DNA of 64,000 bases from Paenirhodobacter enshiensis (GCF_000740785.1 NZ_JFZB01000009.1:124001-188000); one strand, 5' to 3'; positions 44,377-57,094 are shown, counted from the stretch's first letter. Made by a program: numbers and translations. Notes: generated by a model not told the origin, from the letters alone.

Positions 44377-44439
44377 CTTTCCATAAATATCCCGGGGGTG
44401 AGGGCCGAAGGCCCGAGGGGGCAGCGCCCCCTTTTTTCA
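44377..44439 (+). repeat. Intergenic repeat copy E (type 1 stem)
   Basis: The head variant is TTCATCTTTCC ahead of the core, then ATAAATATCCCGGGGGTGA, stem GGGCC-gaa-GGCCC, then GGGGGC-AGC-GCCCCC and a T run (44433-44438). It lies head to head with copy D across a 51-nt gap, and its hairpin end faces acnA. Confidence 0.85.
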
Positions 44440-44490
44440 TGCCCTGAACGCGGGCAAGCGGTTCGGGGCGTGTGCACGTCCCGGAAAGCA

Positions 44491-44520
44491 AAGCGCCCGG
44501 AGGGTTACCTCCGGGCGCTT
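44491..44520 (-). terminator. acnA terminator
   Basis: Perfect 13-bp stem AAGCGCCCGGAGG / CCTCCGGGCGCTT with a 4-nt loop, 30 nt after the acnA stop; the minus strand continues TGCTTTCC. Confidence 0.85.
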
Positions 44521-44549
44521 CGTCAGGTCTATTCGGCTTTCGCCTTGCC

Positions 44550-47303
<2,754 letters not shown>

Positions 47304-47603
47304 CATGGCCTCCCTTGGCTGATAGGGTGTCGCTGCGCGTTGTTTGCCCCATTCGCCCGGCGCGATCAAGAGGGGCGTGGAATTTTTGTATACTATTGCA
47401 CACCGCGGTCGTGCGCTCAGGCCGGACGCAGAGAGACAGCAAGGCCGCGAATGCGCCGTGCCGGCACTCCGACGTCCGGTTCGTTCACGCGATCGCGCCT
47501 GCGGGGTTGCGGCGGCGGCGTGAAAATCGCAAAACCTTGATTGGCCAAGGGCAGGGGCAACGCATAGGGTTTGTGCAATGTCCCCGAGTGCGGAAGAGGT
47601 GGA
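47304..47603. promoter_or_regulatory. Divergent promoter region between acnA and the DUF1223 gene
   Basis: 300 nt without a gene. The only AT-rich patch is around 47382-47402 (AATTTTTGTATACTATTGCAC), which contains the self-complementary GTATAC and could serve as a -10 region on either strand. I saw no clear -35 or iron-regulator box. Confidence 0.4.
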
Positions 47604-48590
47604 ATGAAGCGGGCGGATGCGATCATCGGAACTGTCGCATGCGGCTGTCTGGCTTTTGCTCTGGTGATCGGCGCGGCGCAGACGGCCCTTGCGCAGCAGC
47701 CGTCAGAGACCTCTGTGCCCGGTTCCGCAGCCCCGGCCGCATCCGGAACGGAGCCCGCCGCTTCGTCCCCGGCGGCATCTTCCGGCGTATCTGCGGGGGC
47801 AAGCTCTCAGTCCGGATCTTCCCTGCCCGGAGCCGCGCTGATCGACCGGCTGAATCAGGCCCTCGAACGCGCGATTTCGGGCGAGGACGGCACCGGCGGT
47901 CTGATGTCGCTCGCTCCGCGCGGCACCCAGCCCTCGCGCGGGCCGGTGGTGGTCGAAATGTTCACCTCTCAGGGCTGTTCGTCCTGCCCGCCAGCCGACG
48001 AATCCTTCATGGCCTACGCGGCGCGTCCCGATGTCATCGCGCTGTCGCTGCATGTCGATTACTGGGACTATCTCGGCTGGGAGGATCCCTTCGCCCAACC
48101 CGCATTCACCTCGCGCCAGAAGGCCTATGCCCGTGCCGCGCATTCGCGGTCGATCTACACTCCGCAGATGGTGGTCGGTGGCGCGCAGTCGCTGATCGGG
48201 TCGGACATGTCCGCGCTCGACGGGATGATCGCCGGAGAGAAGGCCCGTCCGGCTCTGGTGGTGCTGAACGTCTCGGGTGACGACGGGCGTTATGTGATCG
48301 ACCTCGGTGCGCCGAAGCCGCTCGATTTTCCGGCCGTGGTGCAGATCGTGCGTTATGCCCCTCATGCCCGGGTGGCGATTTTGCGTGGCGAAAATGCCGG
48401 AATGGTGGTCGATTACGTCAACGTGGTCACCGCCTGGCATTCGGTCGCCGACTGGGATGGCCGCAGCGAGACCCGGCTCGCGGCGCGCATCGACGGCGAT
48501 CAGCCGGCGGTGGTTATCGTGCAATCGGTCCTGCCCGGAAAGTCCGGCTCGCTGCCCGGCCCGATCCTCGCCGCCGCCCGCCTGAACTGA
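47604..48590 (+). CDS. DUF1223 exported thioredoxin-like protein
   Basis: A 328-residue protein with an N-terminal signal peptide or anchor (IIGTVACGCLAFALVIGAAQTALAQ, likely cut after ALA-Q). A long Ala/Ser/Pro-rich, low-complexity linker (about 33-80) follows, then the DUF1223 domain beginning VVVEMFTSQGCSSCPPADE with a Cys-x-x-Cys pair. The family has a thioredoxin-like fold; its role is not established. ATG 47604 is preceded by GGAAGAGG. Divergent from acnA. Confidence 0.85.
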   Translation: MKRADAIIGTVACGCLAFALVIGAAQTALAQQPSETSVPGSAAPAASGTEPAASSPAASSGVSAGASSQSGSSLPGAALIDRLNQALERAISGEDGTGGLMSLAPRGTQPSRGPVVVEMFTSQGCSSCPPADESFMAYAARPDVIALSLHVDYWDYLGWEDPFAQPAFTSRQKAYARAAHSRSIYTPQMVVGGAQSLIGSDMSALDGMIAGEKARPALVVLNVSGDDGRYVIDLGAPKPLDFPAVVQIVRYAPHARVAILRGENAGMVVDYVNVVTAWHSVADWDGRSETRLAARIDGDQPAVVIVQSVLPGKSGSLPGPILAAARLN

Positions 48591-48640
48591 GCCGGCAGGC
48601 GGCAAAGCTGCGCTCCGCCGCCGGGCGTGCCCTGTTTCTT

Positions 48641-48704
48641 TCATCTTTCCACAAATATCCCGGGGGTGAGGGCCGAGAGGCCCGAGGGGGCAGAGCCCCC
48701 TTCC
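48641..48704 (+). repeat. Intergenic repeat copy F (type 1 stem)
   Basis: Head TCATCTTTCCACAAATATCC, GGGGGTGA, stem GGGCC-gaga-GGCCC, then GGGGGC-AGA-GCCCCC. It lies between the convergent DUF1223 gene and the acyltransferase gene, hairpin end toward the latter's stop. Confidence 0.85.
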
Positions 48705-48763
48705 TTTGCCCCGTTCCGGACGAGCCGAGCCGCGTTTCCGCTCCGGTGCTGAACTTTGGCGTC

Positions 48764-49657
48764 TCAGCCCCGCTTGCCGTCGCGCTTCACGCCTTTCCAG
48801 CGCCTGTGCACCCACAGCCATTGATCCATATGGGCACGGATCATCGCCTCCAGCCGGTCGTTCAGCGTCTGGGTCATGCTCAGGGCATCGCTGTGCGGCA
48901 CCGGCGCGTCGACATGGATACGAAAGCTCAGCCCGTCGGGCTGACGGATCGCGTAGATCGGAATCAGATCGACATCCAGACGCAGCGCCATCTCGGCGGC
49001 CGAGATGGCGGTCTTCGCCGGCAGCCCGAAAAACCGCAGCACCGGGGCCGAACTGAAATGCTGATCGAAGGCCAGCGCGACCATGCCGCCCTTCTTCAGA
49101 AAGCGCAGCATCTCGCGCATGTCGCGCCCGCGCGCGAACAGCGGCAGCGAGATCGCCTCGATCGCCTTGACGTAATGGTCGTTGAACAATGCGTTGTCCA
49201 TCGGCCGATAAACCCCGCCGACGGGGAAGCCGTGCCCGGTCAGCGCGGCGCGCCAGGCGTCGTAATTGCCGAAATGCGAGCCCGCGATGATCACGGCGCG
49301 GCCGGTGTCGCGCGCAGCCTCGAGGGCTGCGAGACCCGGCCCCTCGACGGGGCTTGCCTGCATCCGGCGGGTGAACTCGTCGCCCGAATAGGTCTCGGCG
49401 ATGGAACGGCCCATGTTGTCGGGCACCGCGCGCACCAGACGCTCGACCTCGGCCGGGTCCATCTCGGGGAAGACCAGATGCAGGTTCTCGCGGATGCGGC
49501 GGCGCCAGCCCGCGACCGGCGCGATCAGCCGCGACACGATCCAGCCCATCATCGGCACCCGCTTTTCGTAGGGCAACACCAGCGCAAGACCCATCACCGC
49601 GCGGAAGGCGGCGTTCGACAGACGGTCGGTCAGGCTGGGTTTCAGGGGATGGCTCAT
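48764..49657 (-). CDS. Lipid A late acyltransferase family protein (LpxL/HtrB-like)
   Basis: A 297-residue LpxL-family acyltransferase that adds secondary acyl chains to lipid A or a related lipid at the inner membrane. The HX4D catalytic motif is in GSHFGNYDAW, and the second block is VALAFDQHFSSAPVLRFFG. The ATG at 49657 comes 5 nt after the upstream stop; an in-frame ATG at 49696 would overlap that gene and has no better site. Follows the DMT transporter and tkt on the same strand, probably one transcript. Confidence 0.85.
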   Translation of the reverse strand: MSHPLKPSLTDRLSNAAFRAVMGLALVLPYEKRVPMMGWIVSRLIAPVAGWRRRIRENLHLVFPEMDPAEVERLVRAVPDNMGRSIAETYSGDEFTRRMQASPVEGPGLAALEAARDTGRAVIIAGSHFGNYDAWRAALTGHGFPVGGVYRPMDNALFNDHYVKAIEAISLPLFARGRDMREMLRFLKKGGMVALAFDQHFSSAPVLRFFGLPAKTAISAAEMALRLDVDLIPIYAIRQPDGLSFRIHVDAPVPHSDALSMTQTLNDRLEAMIRAHMDQWLWVHRRWKGVKRDGKRG

Positions 49658-49664
49658 CTGCAGA

Positions 49665-50636
49665 TCAGGCGGATTTCCGTTCGAGATACCAGACATAAAG
49701 CCCGGCCCCGGCGATCACAAGCGCACCGGTCACCGTCCAGCGGTCGGGGAGCTGGTCAAAGAACAGCCAGCCCCAGAAACCGGCGAAAATCAGCCCGGCA
49801 TAACCGAACGGGGCAAGGATTCCGGCCTCGGCCACGCTGAAGGCGCGGATGATCAGCACCTGACCGGCGGAACCGAGCAGACCGACCAGCAGAAACATCG
49901 GGAAATCCGCGGCCGCGACCGGCTGCCAGACGAAGGGCAGCAGCACCGAGGTCAGCGCGGTGCCCACCGCCGCCGACCAGATCACCGAGGTCGCCAGCGG
50001 ATCGTTGCGCACCACCCGGGTCAGCAGATTGCCGACGGTGTAGGTGAAGGCCGACAGAAAGGCGAGAAGGGCCGGCAGGCTGAACGCCGACATGCCCGGT
50101 CGCAGGATGATCAGCGCGCCGACGAAGGCCACGGCAATCGCCGCGATCCGGCGCGGGCCGATCTTCTCTCCCAGAAACAGCGCAGCGCCCAGCACGATCA
50201 GCACCGGGTTGATCTCGAACAGCGCGTCCGCCTCGGCGAGGCCGATATGCGTGATCGCGAAGAAGAACAGCAAGATCGTGCCGACCTGCATCACCCCGCG
50301 CAGCCCCTGATACAGCGGCTGACGGGTGCGGAACAGCGGCAGGAACCGGCCGCGGAACACCAGTCCGACCAGCGCGAGGTTGATCGCGAAGCGCGCCCAG
50401 GCGACCTGAGCCATCGGGTAGGTCTGTTGCAGATGCTTCGCGGCCGCGTCCATCAGCGTGAACAGCCCGACTGCGCCCAAAAGCAGCGCGATCCCAAGGC
50501 CGAGCCTGCCATGCGGCGCCGTCACCGGGGCGGCGGCCGCAGTCCGGACCTCAGCCGGCGTCCCGGTCTGCGCCTCAGGCGACAAGGGGGCCACCGCTGG
50601 CCCCCTCGCTTCGTCAGATGTGTGAAGCGGGCTCAC
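49665..50636 (-). CDS. DMT/EamA drug-metabolite transporter
   Basis: A 323-residue ten-helix EamA pair transporter (two repeats; [13 protein letters not shown] and [15 protein letters not shown]). The GTG at 50636 overlaps the tkt stop by 4 nt (GTGA). That start leaves a 40-residue Pro/Ala-rich N-tail crossed by a 9-bp hairpin; a GTG at 50522 just before the first helix is an alternative. The substrate is unknown. Confidence 0.82.
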   Translation of the reverse strand: MSPLHTSDEARGPAVAPLSPEAQTGTPAEVRTAAAAPVTAPHGRLGLGIALLLGAVGLFTLMDAAAKHLQQTYPMAQVAWARFAINLALVGLVFRGRFLPLFRTRQPLYQGLRGVMQVGTILLFFFAITHIGLAEADALFEINPVLIVLGAALFLGEKIGPRRIAAIAVAFVGALIILRPGMSAFSLPALLAFLSAFTYTVGNLLTRVVRNDPLATSVIWSAAVGTALTSVLLPFVWQPVAAADFPMFLLVGLLGSAGQVLIIRAFSVAEAGILAPFGYAGLIFAGFWGWLFFDQLPDRWTVTGALVIAGAGLYVWYLERKSA

Positions 50637-52651
50637 AGCAGGCTCTTCACCTTCTCGGCGATGGCCTCGGGGGTGATGCCGAAGTGCTGATAGAGTTCGT
50701 TCGCCGGGGCGGAAGCGCCGAAGCCCGTCATACCGACGAAGCCCGCCTTCTTCTCGCTGCCGCGCTCGCCCATCAGCCAGCGGTCCCAGGGCTGCTGCAC
50801 GGCAGCCTCGACGGCGACGCGCACCGCGCCCGCGGGCAGAACCCGGCGCCGGTAAGCCTCGTCCTGCGCCGCGAACAGCTCCATGCAGGGGACCGAGACG
50901 ACACGGGTGCCGATCGCCTGCGATTGCAGGATGTCGCGCGCCTTCATCGCGATCTCGACCTCGGAGCCGGTGGCCATCAGGATCGCCTGACGCTTGCCGG
51001 CCGCTTCCTCGAGGACATAGGCACCCTTCGCGGTCAGGTTCTGGGTGGTATGCTTCGTGCGCAGCGTCGGCAGGTTCTGCCGGCTCAGCGCGAGGACCGA
51101 GGGGGTGCGCTCGGACGACAGCGCCAGTTCCCAGGCCTCGGCGGTCTCGATCACGTCGGCCGGGCGGAAGGTCCAGGTGTTCGGCGTCGCGCGGCACATC
51201 GCCAGATGCTCGACCGGCTGGTGCGTCGGGCCGTCTTCGCCAAGCCCGATGCTGTCATGCGTCATGACATAGACCGCCGGAACCCCCATCAGCGCCGAGA
51301 GCCGCATCGCGCCGCGCGCGTAATCGGTGAAGCAGAAGAAGGTTCCGCCATAGGGGCGCACGCCGCCGTGCAGATACAGACCGTTCATCGCCGCGGCCAT
51401 GCCGTGTTCGCGGATGCCGTAGCGGATGTAGCGGCCCTTGCGGTTCTCGGCCGAGAAATCGCCAAGGCCCGGGGTCAGCGTGAGGTTCGAGCCGGTCAGG
51501 TCGGCCGAACCGCCCATCGTCTCGGGCAGCACCGGGTTGACCGCGGCCAGCACCATTTCCGAGGCCTTGCGGGTCGCGACCTTGGGCGCGGCTTCCGACT
51601 GGGCCTTCTTGAAGGCGCGGATCGCGGTGGCGAGCTTCTTCGACACGCCATGCGTCACCTGACGCTCGAACTCGGCCTGCTTGGCACCCGACAGCGCCTC
51701 GAACCGGACCTGCCATTCGGCATGATCCGCGGCGCCCTTCGAACCGATGGCTTCCCAGGCGGATTTGATCTCGGCCGGGATCTCGAACGGCCCGTAGGGC
51801 CAGCCGTAGATCTCTTTCGTGGCGGCGATTTCCTCGGCCCCGAGCGGCGCGCCATGGGCGGCGTGGCTGTCGGCCTTGTGCGGCGCGCCGAAGCCGATGA
51901 TGGTCTTGCAGTCGACGAGAACCGGGCCCTTCGCGGTTTCGGCCGCGCTCAGCGCGCGCTCGATATCTTCGGGGTCATGGCCGTCGCAGGCCAGAACCGT
52001 CCAGCCCGAGGCGGCGAAGCGCGCCTTCTGGTCGGTGATGTCGGCGACCGAGACCCGGCCGTCGATGGTGATGTTGTTGTCGTCCCAAAGCACGACCAGA
52101 TTGTCGAGCTGCTGCTTGCCGGCAAGCCCGATGGCCTCCTGGCTGATGCCCTCCATCAGGCAGCCGTCGCCCGCGATGACCCAGATCCGGTGATCGACGA
52201 CCTTCTTGCCGAAGCGCGCCGCCATCGACTTTTCCGCCATCGCCATGCCGACCGCGGTCGAAATCCCCTGACCGAGCGGGCCCGTGGTGGTCTCGACGCC
52301 TTCGAGATGGCCGTATTCCGGGTGCCCCGCCATGCGCGAGCCCCACTGCCGGAACGACTTGATCTGATCGAGCGTCGCCTGCTCGTAGCCGGTCAGATAC
52401 AGCAGCGCGTAAAGCAGCATCGAGCCATGGCCCGCCGACAGCACGAAGCGGTCGCGGTCAGCCCAGCGGGGCGCTTTCGCATCGAACTTCAGATGCTTCG
52501 AGAACAGCACCGTCGCCACGTCCGCCATGCCCATCGGCATACCCGGATGGCCGGAGTTCGCGGCCTGCACCGCATCCATCGCGAGAACGCGGATCGCGGT
52601 CGCAAGTTTCCAATGCTCGGGGTGATTGGCGCGCAGCGTGGCGATATCCAC
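50633..52651 (-). CDS. tkt: Transketolase
   Basis: Thiamine-diphosphate enzyme moving two-carbon units in the pentose phosphate and Calvin cycles. The 672-residue product has the TPP motif [13 protein letters not shown], the N-terminal [13 protein letters not shown] and the pyrimidine-domain block [14 protein letters not shown]. The start is GTG 52651, with AAAGGA eight bases upstream giving [15 protein letters not shown]; the frame upstream is open but has no better site. No Calvin-cycle genes are nearby, so it is probably the housekeeping copy. Divergent from the coiled-coil/zapA pair. Confidence 0.95.
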   Translation of the reverse strand: MDIATLRANHPEHWKLATAIRVLAMDAVQAANSGHPGMPMGMADVATVLFSKHLKFDAKAPRWADRDRFVLSAGHGSMLLYALLYLTGYEQATLDQIKSFRQWGSRMAGHPEYGHLEGVETTTGPLGQGISTAVGMAMAEKSMAARFGKKVVDHRIWVIAGDGCLMEGISQEAIGLAGKQQLDNLVVLWDDNNITIDGRVSVADITDQKARFAASGWTVLACDGHDPEDIERALSAAETAKGPVLVDCKTIIGFGAPHKADSHAAHGAPLGAEEIAATKEIYGWPYGPFEIPAEIKSAWEAIGSKGAADHAEWQVRFEALSGAKQAEFERQVTHGVSKKLATAIRAFKKAQSEAAPKVATRKASEMVLAAVNPVLPETMGGSADLTGSNLTLTPGLGDFSAENRKGRYIRYGIREHGMAAAMNGLYLHGGVRPYGGTFFCFTDYARGAMRLSALMGVPAVYVMTHDSIGLGEDGPTHQPVEHLAMCRATPNTWTFRPADVIETAEAWELALSSERTPSVLALSRQNLPTLRTKHTTQNLTAKGAYVLEEAAGKRQAILMATGSEVEIAMKARDILQSQAIGTRVVSVPCMELFAAQDEAYRRRVLPAGAVRVAVEAAVQQPWDRWLMGERGSEKKAGFVGMTGFGASAPANELYQHFGITPEAIAEKVKSLL

Positions 52652-52823
52652 CGGCCTGTCCTTTCGATGGCTGTGTTTGCGATAACCTGCGCCCCTGATA
52701 GCAGGGATCGGGGCAAGTTCAAGCGTGCTGCCCAAGTGCTTGATGCAAAAGGGTGGGATGGCGGGGCCGGTCGCGGTAATCTGGAATGCAAAGCGAAAAG
52801 CCCGCGATTCGGGGAGGGCAGGG

Positions 52824-53351
52824 ATGACACAGACACCGGCGCAGCCACTGGCGCAGCTCGACGCCATCGCCGATTGCGAGGCCCGGATCGGTGCGGCGTT
52901 TGCCCGCATCGGGGCCGGTGTCGCGGCACTTCAGGCCCGATCCTGCGCGTCCGCTTCCGTATCCGATGGCGCGCTCGCGGCCGAACGCGCGGCGAATGCG
53001 GCGCTGTCCGAAAGAGTGCGGCTTCTGGGCGAGAAGCAGCAGACCGCCGTCGCCGGGCTCGAACGCCGCCTCGCCGAGGCCGAGGCGGAGCTGTCGCGCC
53101 TGCGCCGGCTGAACCGCGATCTCGTCGAGGCGAACCGGGTTCTGCTGGCGGCGGAAGGCGATCTGAACGGCCCGCTCGCCGACATGGCCCTGCGCGCCGA
53201 GCTCTGCGCCCTGCGCGCCGAACGCCGGCTGGAGCTGACCGAGATCGGCGCCATCGTCGCCGCGATCGACCCGCTGATCGCATCGCCGGCTTCCGGGGCG
53301 GCCGTCCAGCCCCCTGCCGATCCCACGCAAGAAGGAGCCGATCATGCCTGA
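52824..53351 (+). CDS. Coiled-coil protein upstream of zapA (175 aa)
   Basis: Helical, Ala/Glu/Leu-rich protein with a strong heptad-type stretch at about 55-125 ([19 protein letters not shown] onward), without signal peptide or membrane helix. It overlaps zapA by 8 nt and is preceded by GGGAGGGCAGGG, so the two are co-expressed. By position and fold it could play a ZapB- or DUF4164-like role in Z-ring organisation, but I recognise no specific family. Function inferred from context only. Confidence 0.7.
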   Translation: MTQTPAQPLAQLDAIADCEARIGAAFARIGAGVAALQARSCASASVSDGALAAERAANAALSERVRLLGEKQQTAVAGLERRLAEAEAELSRLRRLNRDLVEANRVLLAAEGDLNGPLADMALRAELCALRAERRLELTEIGAIVAAIDPLIASPASGAAVQPPADPTQEGADHA

Positions 53352-53856
53352 AGTCCGGATATCGATCGGCGGGCGCAGTTTCGAAGTGCTGTGCGAGGCC
53401 GGTCAGGAGCCCGCGCTGCAGGCCGCGGCGGGTCTCCTCGATGCCGAGGCCAGCGTTCTTGTCCGTGCGATCGGGCGGATGACAGAGCCGAAGATGCTGC
53501 TGATGGCGGGACTGATGCTGGCCGACAAGACTCTCGCGGCGCAGCGCCAGTTGCGCACCCTCGAAACCCGCCTGACCGGGGCCGAGACCGCCCGTCTCGC
53601 AGCCGAGACAGCCCTGGCCGAGGTCTGCGCGGCTCCGCCCGCCTTGCCCGAGGGGCTTGCCGAAGCCCTTGCCGCCATCGCGACCGAGGCGGAGGCCCTG
53701 GCCGCCAGTGCCGAGGCCGCGCCTGCTGCGCTTCCGGATGCCGCTCCGACCGAACCGGAGACGATCGCGCAAGGCCCCCTGGCGGATGAGCTGTCCGCCA
53801 GTGAGGAACCTGAGGCGGGGATCGGGCCCGAAAGCTCCTCCGTTCCTCCCGGCTGA
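53344..53856 (+). CDS. zapA: Cell division protein ZapA
   Basis: FtsZ-ring cross-linking protein. The N-terminal ZapA domain reads VRISIGGRSFEVLCEAGQEP with the long helical dimerisation region following (LLMAGLMLADKTLAAQRQLRTLE). The 170-residue length is above the usual ~110 because of a low-complexity Ala/Pro/Glu-rich C-terminal tail. It overlaps the coiled-coil gene. In many alphaproteobacteria the 6S RNA gene follows zapA; I did not recognise one here. Confidence 0.85.
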   Translation: MPEVRISIGGRSFEVLCEAGQEPALQAAAGLLDAEASVLVRAIGRMTEPKMLLMAGLMLADKTLAAQRQLRTLETRLTGAETARLAAETALAEVCAAPPALPEGLAEALAAIATEAEALAASAEAAPAALPDAAPTEPETIAQGPLADELSASEEPEAGIGPESSSVPPG

Positions 53857-53941
53857 CCGTCCGGGAGCCTTCCGCATCTTCACGTGAACCGGCGCCGCGA
53901 GATGGTTCGGCGAAATCCTCGCAAGTCGGGTGTTTTTGCCT

Positions 53942-54010
53942 TTCATCTTTGCCGAAAATATCCCGGGGGTGAGGGCCGCGAGGCCCGAGGGGGCAGAGCC
54001 CCCTGTCTTT
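53942..54010 (+). repeat. Intergenic repeat copy G (type 1 stem)
   Basis: Head TTCATCTTTGCCGAAAATATCC, GGGGGTGA, stem GGGCC-gcga-GGCCC, then GGGGGC-AGA-GCCCCC. It lies between the convergent zapA and tyrS genes with the hairpin end toward tyrS; the tyrS terminator is a separate hairpin beyond it. Confidence 0.85.
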
Positions 54011-54094
54011 CCACGTCCTGTGGGGCAGCCCTTAACCCGCTGTTTTGCGGCGCGGAGCCCCCCTCGTCGCCCTTCCGCCCCCCGGCACAAGAGA

Positions 54095-54121
54095 AAGCCC
54101 GCCGGCAGGGCCGGCGGGCTT
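54095..54121 (-). terminator. tyrS terminator
   Basis: Perfect 11-bp stem AAGCCCGCCGG / CCGGCGGGCTT with a 5-nt loop, 31 nt after the tyrS stop, followed on the minus strand by TCTCTTGTG. Confidence 0.8.
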
Positions 54122-54151
54122 CGGACAGCTCAGGGAGCAGGTCGGTGGCGG

Positions 54152-55402
54152 TTACTTCAGCACGATCAGCGCGTGACGCTTCTTGCCGGCCGAGAGCTTC
54201 ACCGGCTCGTTCAGCTCGCCCGCGCCGAACATCCGGCCCGGATCGACGCAGATCTCGTCATTGACCTTGAGCCCACCTTCCGAGATCAGCCGCTTGCCGT
54301 CCTTGCCGGTCTTGGCCAGACCCGCGCGGATCACCATCTGCGCGAGGCTGATACCGTCGGCCACGTCCTCGACCGTCAGTTCCAGCGTCGGAAGTTCCTC
54401 GCCCACGCCGCCGTTCTCGAACACTTCGCGCGCGGTCTGTTCGGCCGCGGCTGCTGCCTCGGCGCCGTGCAGCAGCGTCGTGACCTCATTCGCCAGAACG
54501 ATCTTGGCATGGTTGATCTCGGACCCGCCGAGCCGCGCCAGACGGTCGCATTCGACCACCGGCAGATCGGTGTAAAGCTTCAGGAACCGGCCGACATCGG
54601 CGTCGGTGGTGTTGCGCCAGAACTGCCAGAAATTGTAGGGCGACAGCATCTCGCCGTTCAGCCAGATCGCGCCGCCCTGCGACTTGCCCATCTTGCGCCC
54701 GTCCGAGGTGGTCAGCAGCGGCGTGGTCAGCCCCCAGATCACATGGTCGTTCACCCGGCGCGTCAGGTCGATGCCGTTGACGATATTGCCCCACTGATCC
54801 GAGCCGCCCATCTGCAACTGGCACCCGTAGCGCCGGTTCAGTTCGAGGAAGTCATAGGCCTGCAGGATCATGTAGTTGAATTCGAGGAAGCTCAGCGACT
54901 GCTCGCGGTCGAGCCGGGTCTTGACGGAATCGAACGACAGCATCCGGTTGACCGAGAAATGCCGCCCGATGTCGCGCAGGAATTCGAGGTAGTTCAGATC
55001 GTCGAGCCACTCGGCATTGTTCAGCATCAGCGCGTCGTTGCCCGTCGCACCGTAATCGAGGTAGCGCGCGAACACCCGCCCCATGCCGGCGATGTTGTCG
55101 TCGATCTTCTCGGGCGTCAGCAGCGGCCGCTCTTCCGAGCGGAACGAGGGATCGCCCACCTTGGTGGTGCCCCCGCCCATCAGCGTGATCGGCTTGTTGC
55201 CGGTCTTCTGGAACCAGCGCAGCAGCATGATGTTGAGCAGATGCCCCACATGCAGCGAGGCCGCCGTGGCATCATAGCCGATATAGGCGGTGACCATCCC
55301 CTTCGTCAGTGCCGCGTCCAGCTCTTGCAGATCGGTGCAATCCGCAAGGTAGCCGCGCTCGATGATGGTCGACAGGAAGTCGGATCTGGGATGGTAGGTC
55401 AT
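54152..55402 (-). CDS. tyrS: Tyrosyl-tRNA synthetase
   Basis: Class I synthetase of 416 residues. The HIGH-type motif is HVGH in [12 protein letters not shown], the tyrosine site is [15 protein letters not shown], and the KMSKS-type motif is [10 protein letters not shown]-terminal S4-like RNA-binding domain covers about the last 65 residues. This layout is the bacterial TyrRS with S4 domain. It is divergent from anmK, an adjacency I regard as typical of Rhodobacterales. A clean hairpin terminator follows. Confidence 0.95.
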   Translation of the reverse strand: MTYHPRSDFLSTIIERGYLADCTDLQELDAALTKGMVTAYIGYDATAASLHVGHLLNIMLLRWFQKTGNKPITLMGGGTTKVGDPSFRSEERPLLTPEKIDDNIAGMGRVFARYLDYGATGNDALMLNNAEWLDDLNYLEFLRDIGRHFSVNRMLSFDSVKTRLDREQSLSFLEFNYMILQAYDFLELNRRYGCQLQMGGSDQWGNIVNGIDLTRRVNDHVIWGLTTPLLTTSDGRKMGKSQGGAIWLNGEMLSPYNFWQFWRNTTDADVGRFLKLYTDLPVVECDRLARLGGSEINHAKIVLANEVTTLLHGAEAAAAAEQTAREVFENGGVGEELPTLELTVEDVADGISLAQMVIRAGLAKTGKDGKRLISEGGLKVNDEICVDPGRMFGAGELNEPVKLSAGKKRHALIVLK

Positions 55403-55461
55403 CGTGCTTGTCCCTTGTTAGGCGCCATGCGTATATCTCCGCGCAGCTGAAAGGGAAAGCC

Positions 55462-56559
55462 ATGTTGCGGTCTGGAATGGTGCGCGCGGTCGGAACCATG
55501 TCGGGAACCTCGCTCGACGGGGTGGATGCGGCGGAAATCGAGACCGACGGGATCGCCATCGCGGGCTTCGGCAAGGCGGGCTATCGCCCTTACACGGCGG
55601 CCGAGCAGGGGGTTCTGCGCGCGGCCCTCGGGCGCTGGCCGGCAGAGCCGGGGGTTTCCGACGCGGCCCGGATCGTCGAGGCCGCCCATGCCGAATTGCT
55701 GTCTGGCTTCACCGGGGCGGAACTCATCGGCTTTCACGGTCAGACCCTGGCGCACGATCCGCGCGGCACGCGCCGCACCCATCAGGCGGGCTCAGGTGCG
55801 CGGCTGGCCGCGGCGCTTGGCACGCCGGTCGCCTGGGATTTCCGCTCCGAAGACGTGGCGCAGGGCGGCGAAGGGGCGCCGCTCGCGCCGTTCTTCCATT
55901 TCGCCTGCGCGCAATGGGCCGGGCTCAGGGCGCCGGTGGCGTTTCTGAACCTCGGCGGCGTGGGCAATGTCACCTGGCTCGATCCGCGGGTGGCGGGGCC
56001 GGAGGCGCCCGGGGCGCTCCTCGCCTTCGATACCGGGCCGGCAAATGCGCCGATCAACGATCTGATGCACCGCCGCCTTGGAGAAAGCCGCGACGAAGGC
56101 GGGGCTCTGGCGCTGTCGGGGCAGGCCGATGCCGGGGTGATCGAACGCTTCCTCGATGCGGACTATTTCCATCGCCTGCCGCCGAAATCGCTGGACCGGG
56201 ACGCTTTCGCGGGGCTGCAGCAGGCGGTCGAGGGGCTCTCCGATGCCGATGCGGCGGCGACGCTGACCGGCTGCGCGGCGGCCGCGGTGGAGCGGGGGCT
56301 TGCGCAGGTGCCGTCGGTGCCCGCCGCGCTCTACGTCTGCGGCGGGGGGCGGCACAACCGCGCGATGATGGCGGCGCTTGCGGAGCGGACCGGGCTGCCG
56401 GTCGAGCCGGTCGAGGCGCTCGGCCTCGATGGCGACATGCTCGAGGCGCAGGCTTTCGGCTGGCTCGCGGTGCGGGTCGCGCGCGGGCTGCCGATCTCCG
56501 GTCCCTCGACGACGGGTGTTCCGGTGCCGTGCCGTGGCGGACAGCTCAGCCGGCCCTGA
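55462..56559 (+). CDS. anmK: Anhydro-N-acetylmuramic acid kinase
   Basis: Cell-wall recycling enzyme that phosphorylates 1,6-anhydro-MurNAc to MurNAc-6-phosphate. The 365-residue ASKHA-type kinase begins [18 protein letters not shown], the family signature, with the second Gly-rich phosphate block [15 protein letters not shown] and [16 protein letters not shown] 55462 is preceded by AAAGGGA; the longer open frame is not needed. The MurQ etherase is not in the window. Divergent from tyrS. Confidence 0.95.
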   Translation: MLRSGMVRAVGTMSGTSLDGVDAAEIETDGIAIAGFGKAGYRPYTAAEQGVLRAALGRWPAEPGVSDAARIVEAAHAELLSGFTGAELIGFHGQTLAHDPRGTRRTHQAGSGARLAAALGTPVAWDFRSEDVAQGGEGAPLAPFFHFACAQWAGLRAPVAFLNLGGVGNVTWLDPRVAGPEAPGALLAFDTGPANAPINDLMHRRLGESRDEGGALALSGQADAGVIERFLDADYFHRLPPKSLDRDAFAGLQQAVEGLSDADAAATLTGCAAAAVERGLAQVPSVPAALYVCGGGRHNRAMMAALAERTGLPVEPVEALGLDGDMLEAQAFGWLAVRVARGLPISGPSTTGVPVPCRGGQLSRP

Positions 56560-56563
56560 GCGG

Positions 56564-56989
56564 TCAGGGAATGTCGAAACCGGGCGGGGCGAGCTCGAAC
56601 CCTTCGAAGCGGAACGCCGGGCTCACGGTGCATCCGACGAGGCTCCAGCTCCCGCAGCTTTCCGCCGCCTGCCAGTATCCGGGCGGAACGATGCCCTGCG
56701 GTCTGTCGCCCCCGAGCACGTCGGGCCCGAGGCGCAGCACTTCGGCCGGTCCCGCTGCGGTCTGAGCGATCCGCAGGTTCAGCGGCGCGCCGGCATGGAA
56801 ATGCCAGATCTCGGTCGCGTCGATCCGGTGCCAGTGGCTGCGCTCTCCGGCCGCCAGCAGGAACAGGATCGAGGTGCCGGCAGCGCGCCCGCCGATGCCC
56901 TCGCCCCCGATCCAGGTCTGCCTGAACCAGCCGCCTTCCGGATGGCGCGTCAGCCCGAGCCTGTCGATGATCGCCTCTGCCTGTGTCAT
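56564..56989 (-). CDS. DUF985 cupin protein (141 aa)
   Basis: Single-domain cupin of the DUF985 family: RHPEGGWFRQTW near the N-terminus, ERSHWHRIDATEIWHFHAGA with the metal-binding His residues of cupin motif 1, and CTVSPAFRFEGFELAPPGF at the end. Members bind metal or sugar-like ligands; no activity is established for most. It is convergent with anmK, with only 4 nt between the two stops, and follows eno on the same strand beyond the palindromic element H. Confidence 0.88.
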   Translation of the reverse strand: MTQAEAIIDRLGLTRHPEGGWFRQTWIGGEGIGGRAAGTSILFLLAAGERSHWHRIDATEIWHFHAGAPLNLRIAQTAAGPAEVLRLGPDVLGGDRPQGIVPPGYWQAAESCGSWSLVGCTVSPAFRFEGFELAPPGFDIP

Positions 56990-57021
56990 CCGCGCCTCCG
57001 GTTTCGCTTTCGATTCGCCTC

Positions 57022-57094
57022 AAATATCCCCGCCGGAGGCAAGAAAACAAAAGAAAACCCGCCGCAGGCGGGTTTGCCTCCGGCGGGGATATTT
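57022..57094. repeat. Highly palindromic relative of the repeat (element H)
   Basis: Shares the TTCGATTCGCC-AAATATCCC head, then diverges into a 73-nt inverted structure. Outer 21-bp arms at 57022-57042 and 57074-57094 are perfect complements. An inner AAACCCGCC / GGCGGGTTT pair (57055-57063, 57067-57075) shares two bases with the right outer arm. It lies between the eno stop and the cupin start and can act as the eno terminator. Confidence 0.85.

Noticed and set aside
53857-54151. 6S RNA (ssrS), which often follows zapA
   Set aside because: Only about 85 nt lie before repeat copy G, and I see no long bulged hairpin typical of 6S RNA. Not called.
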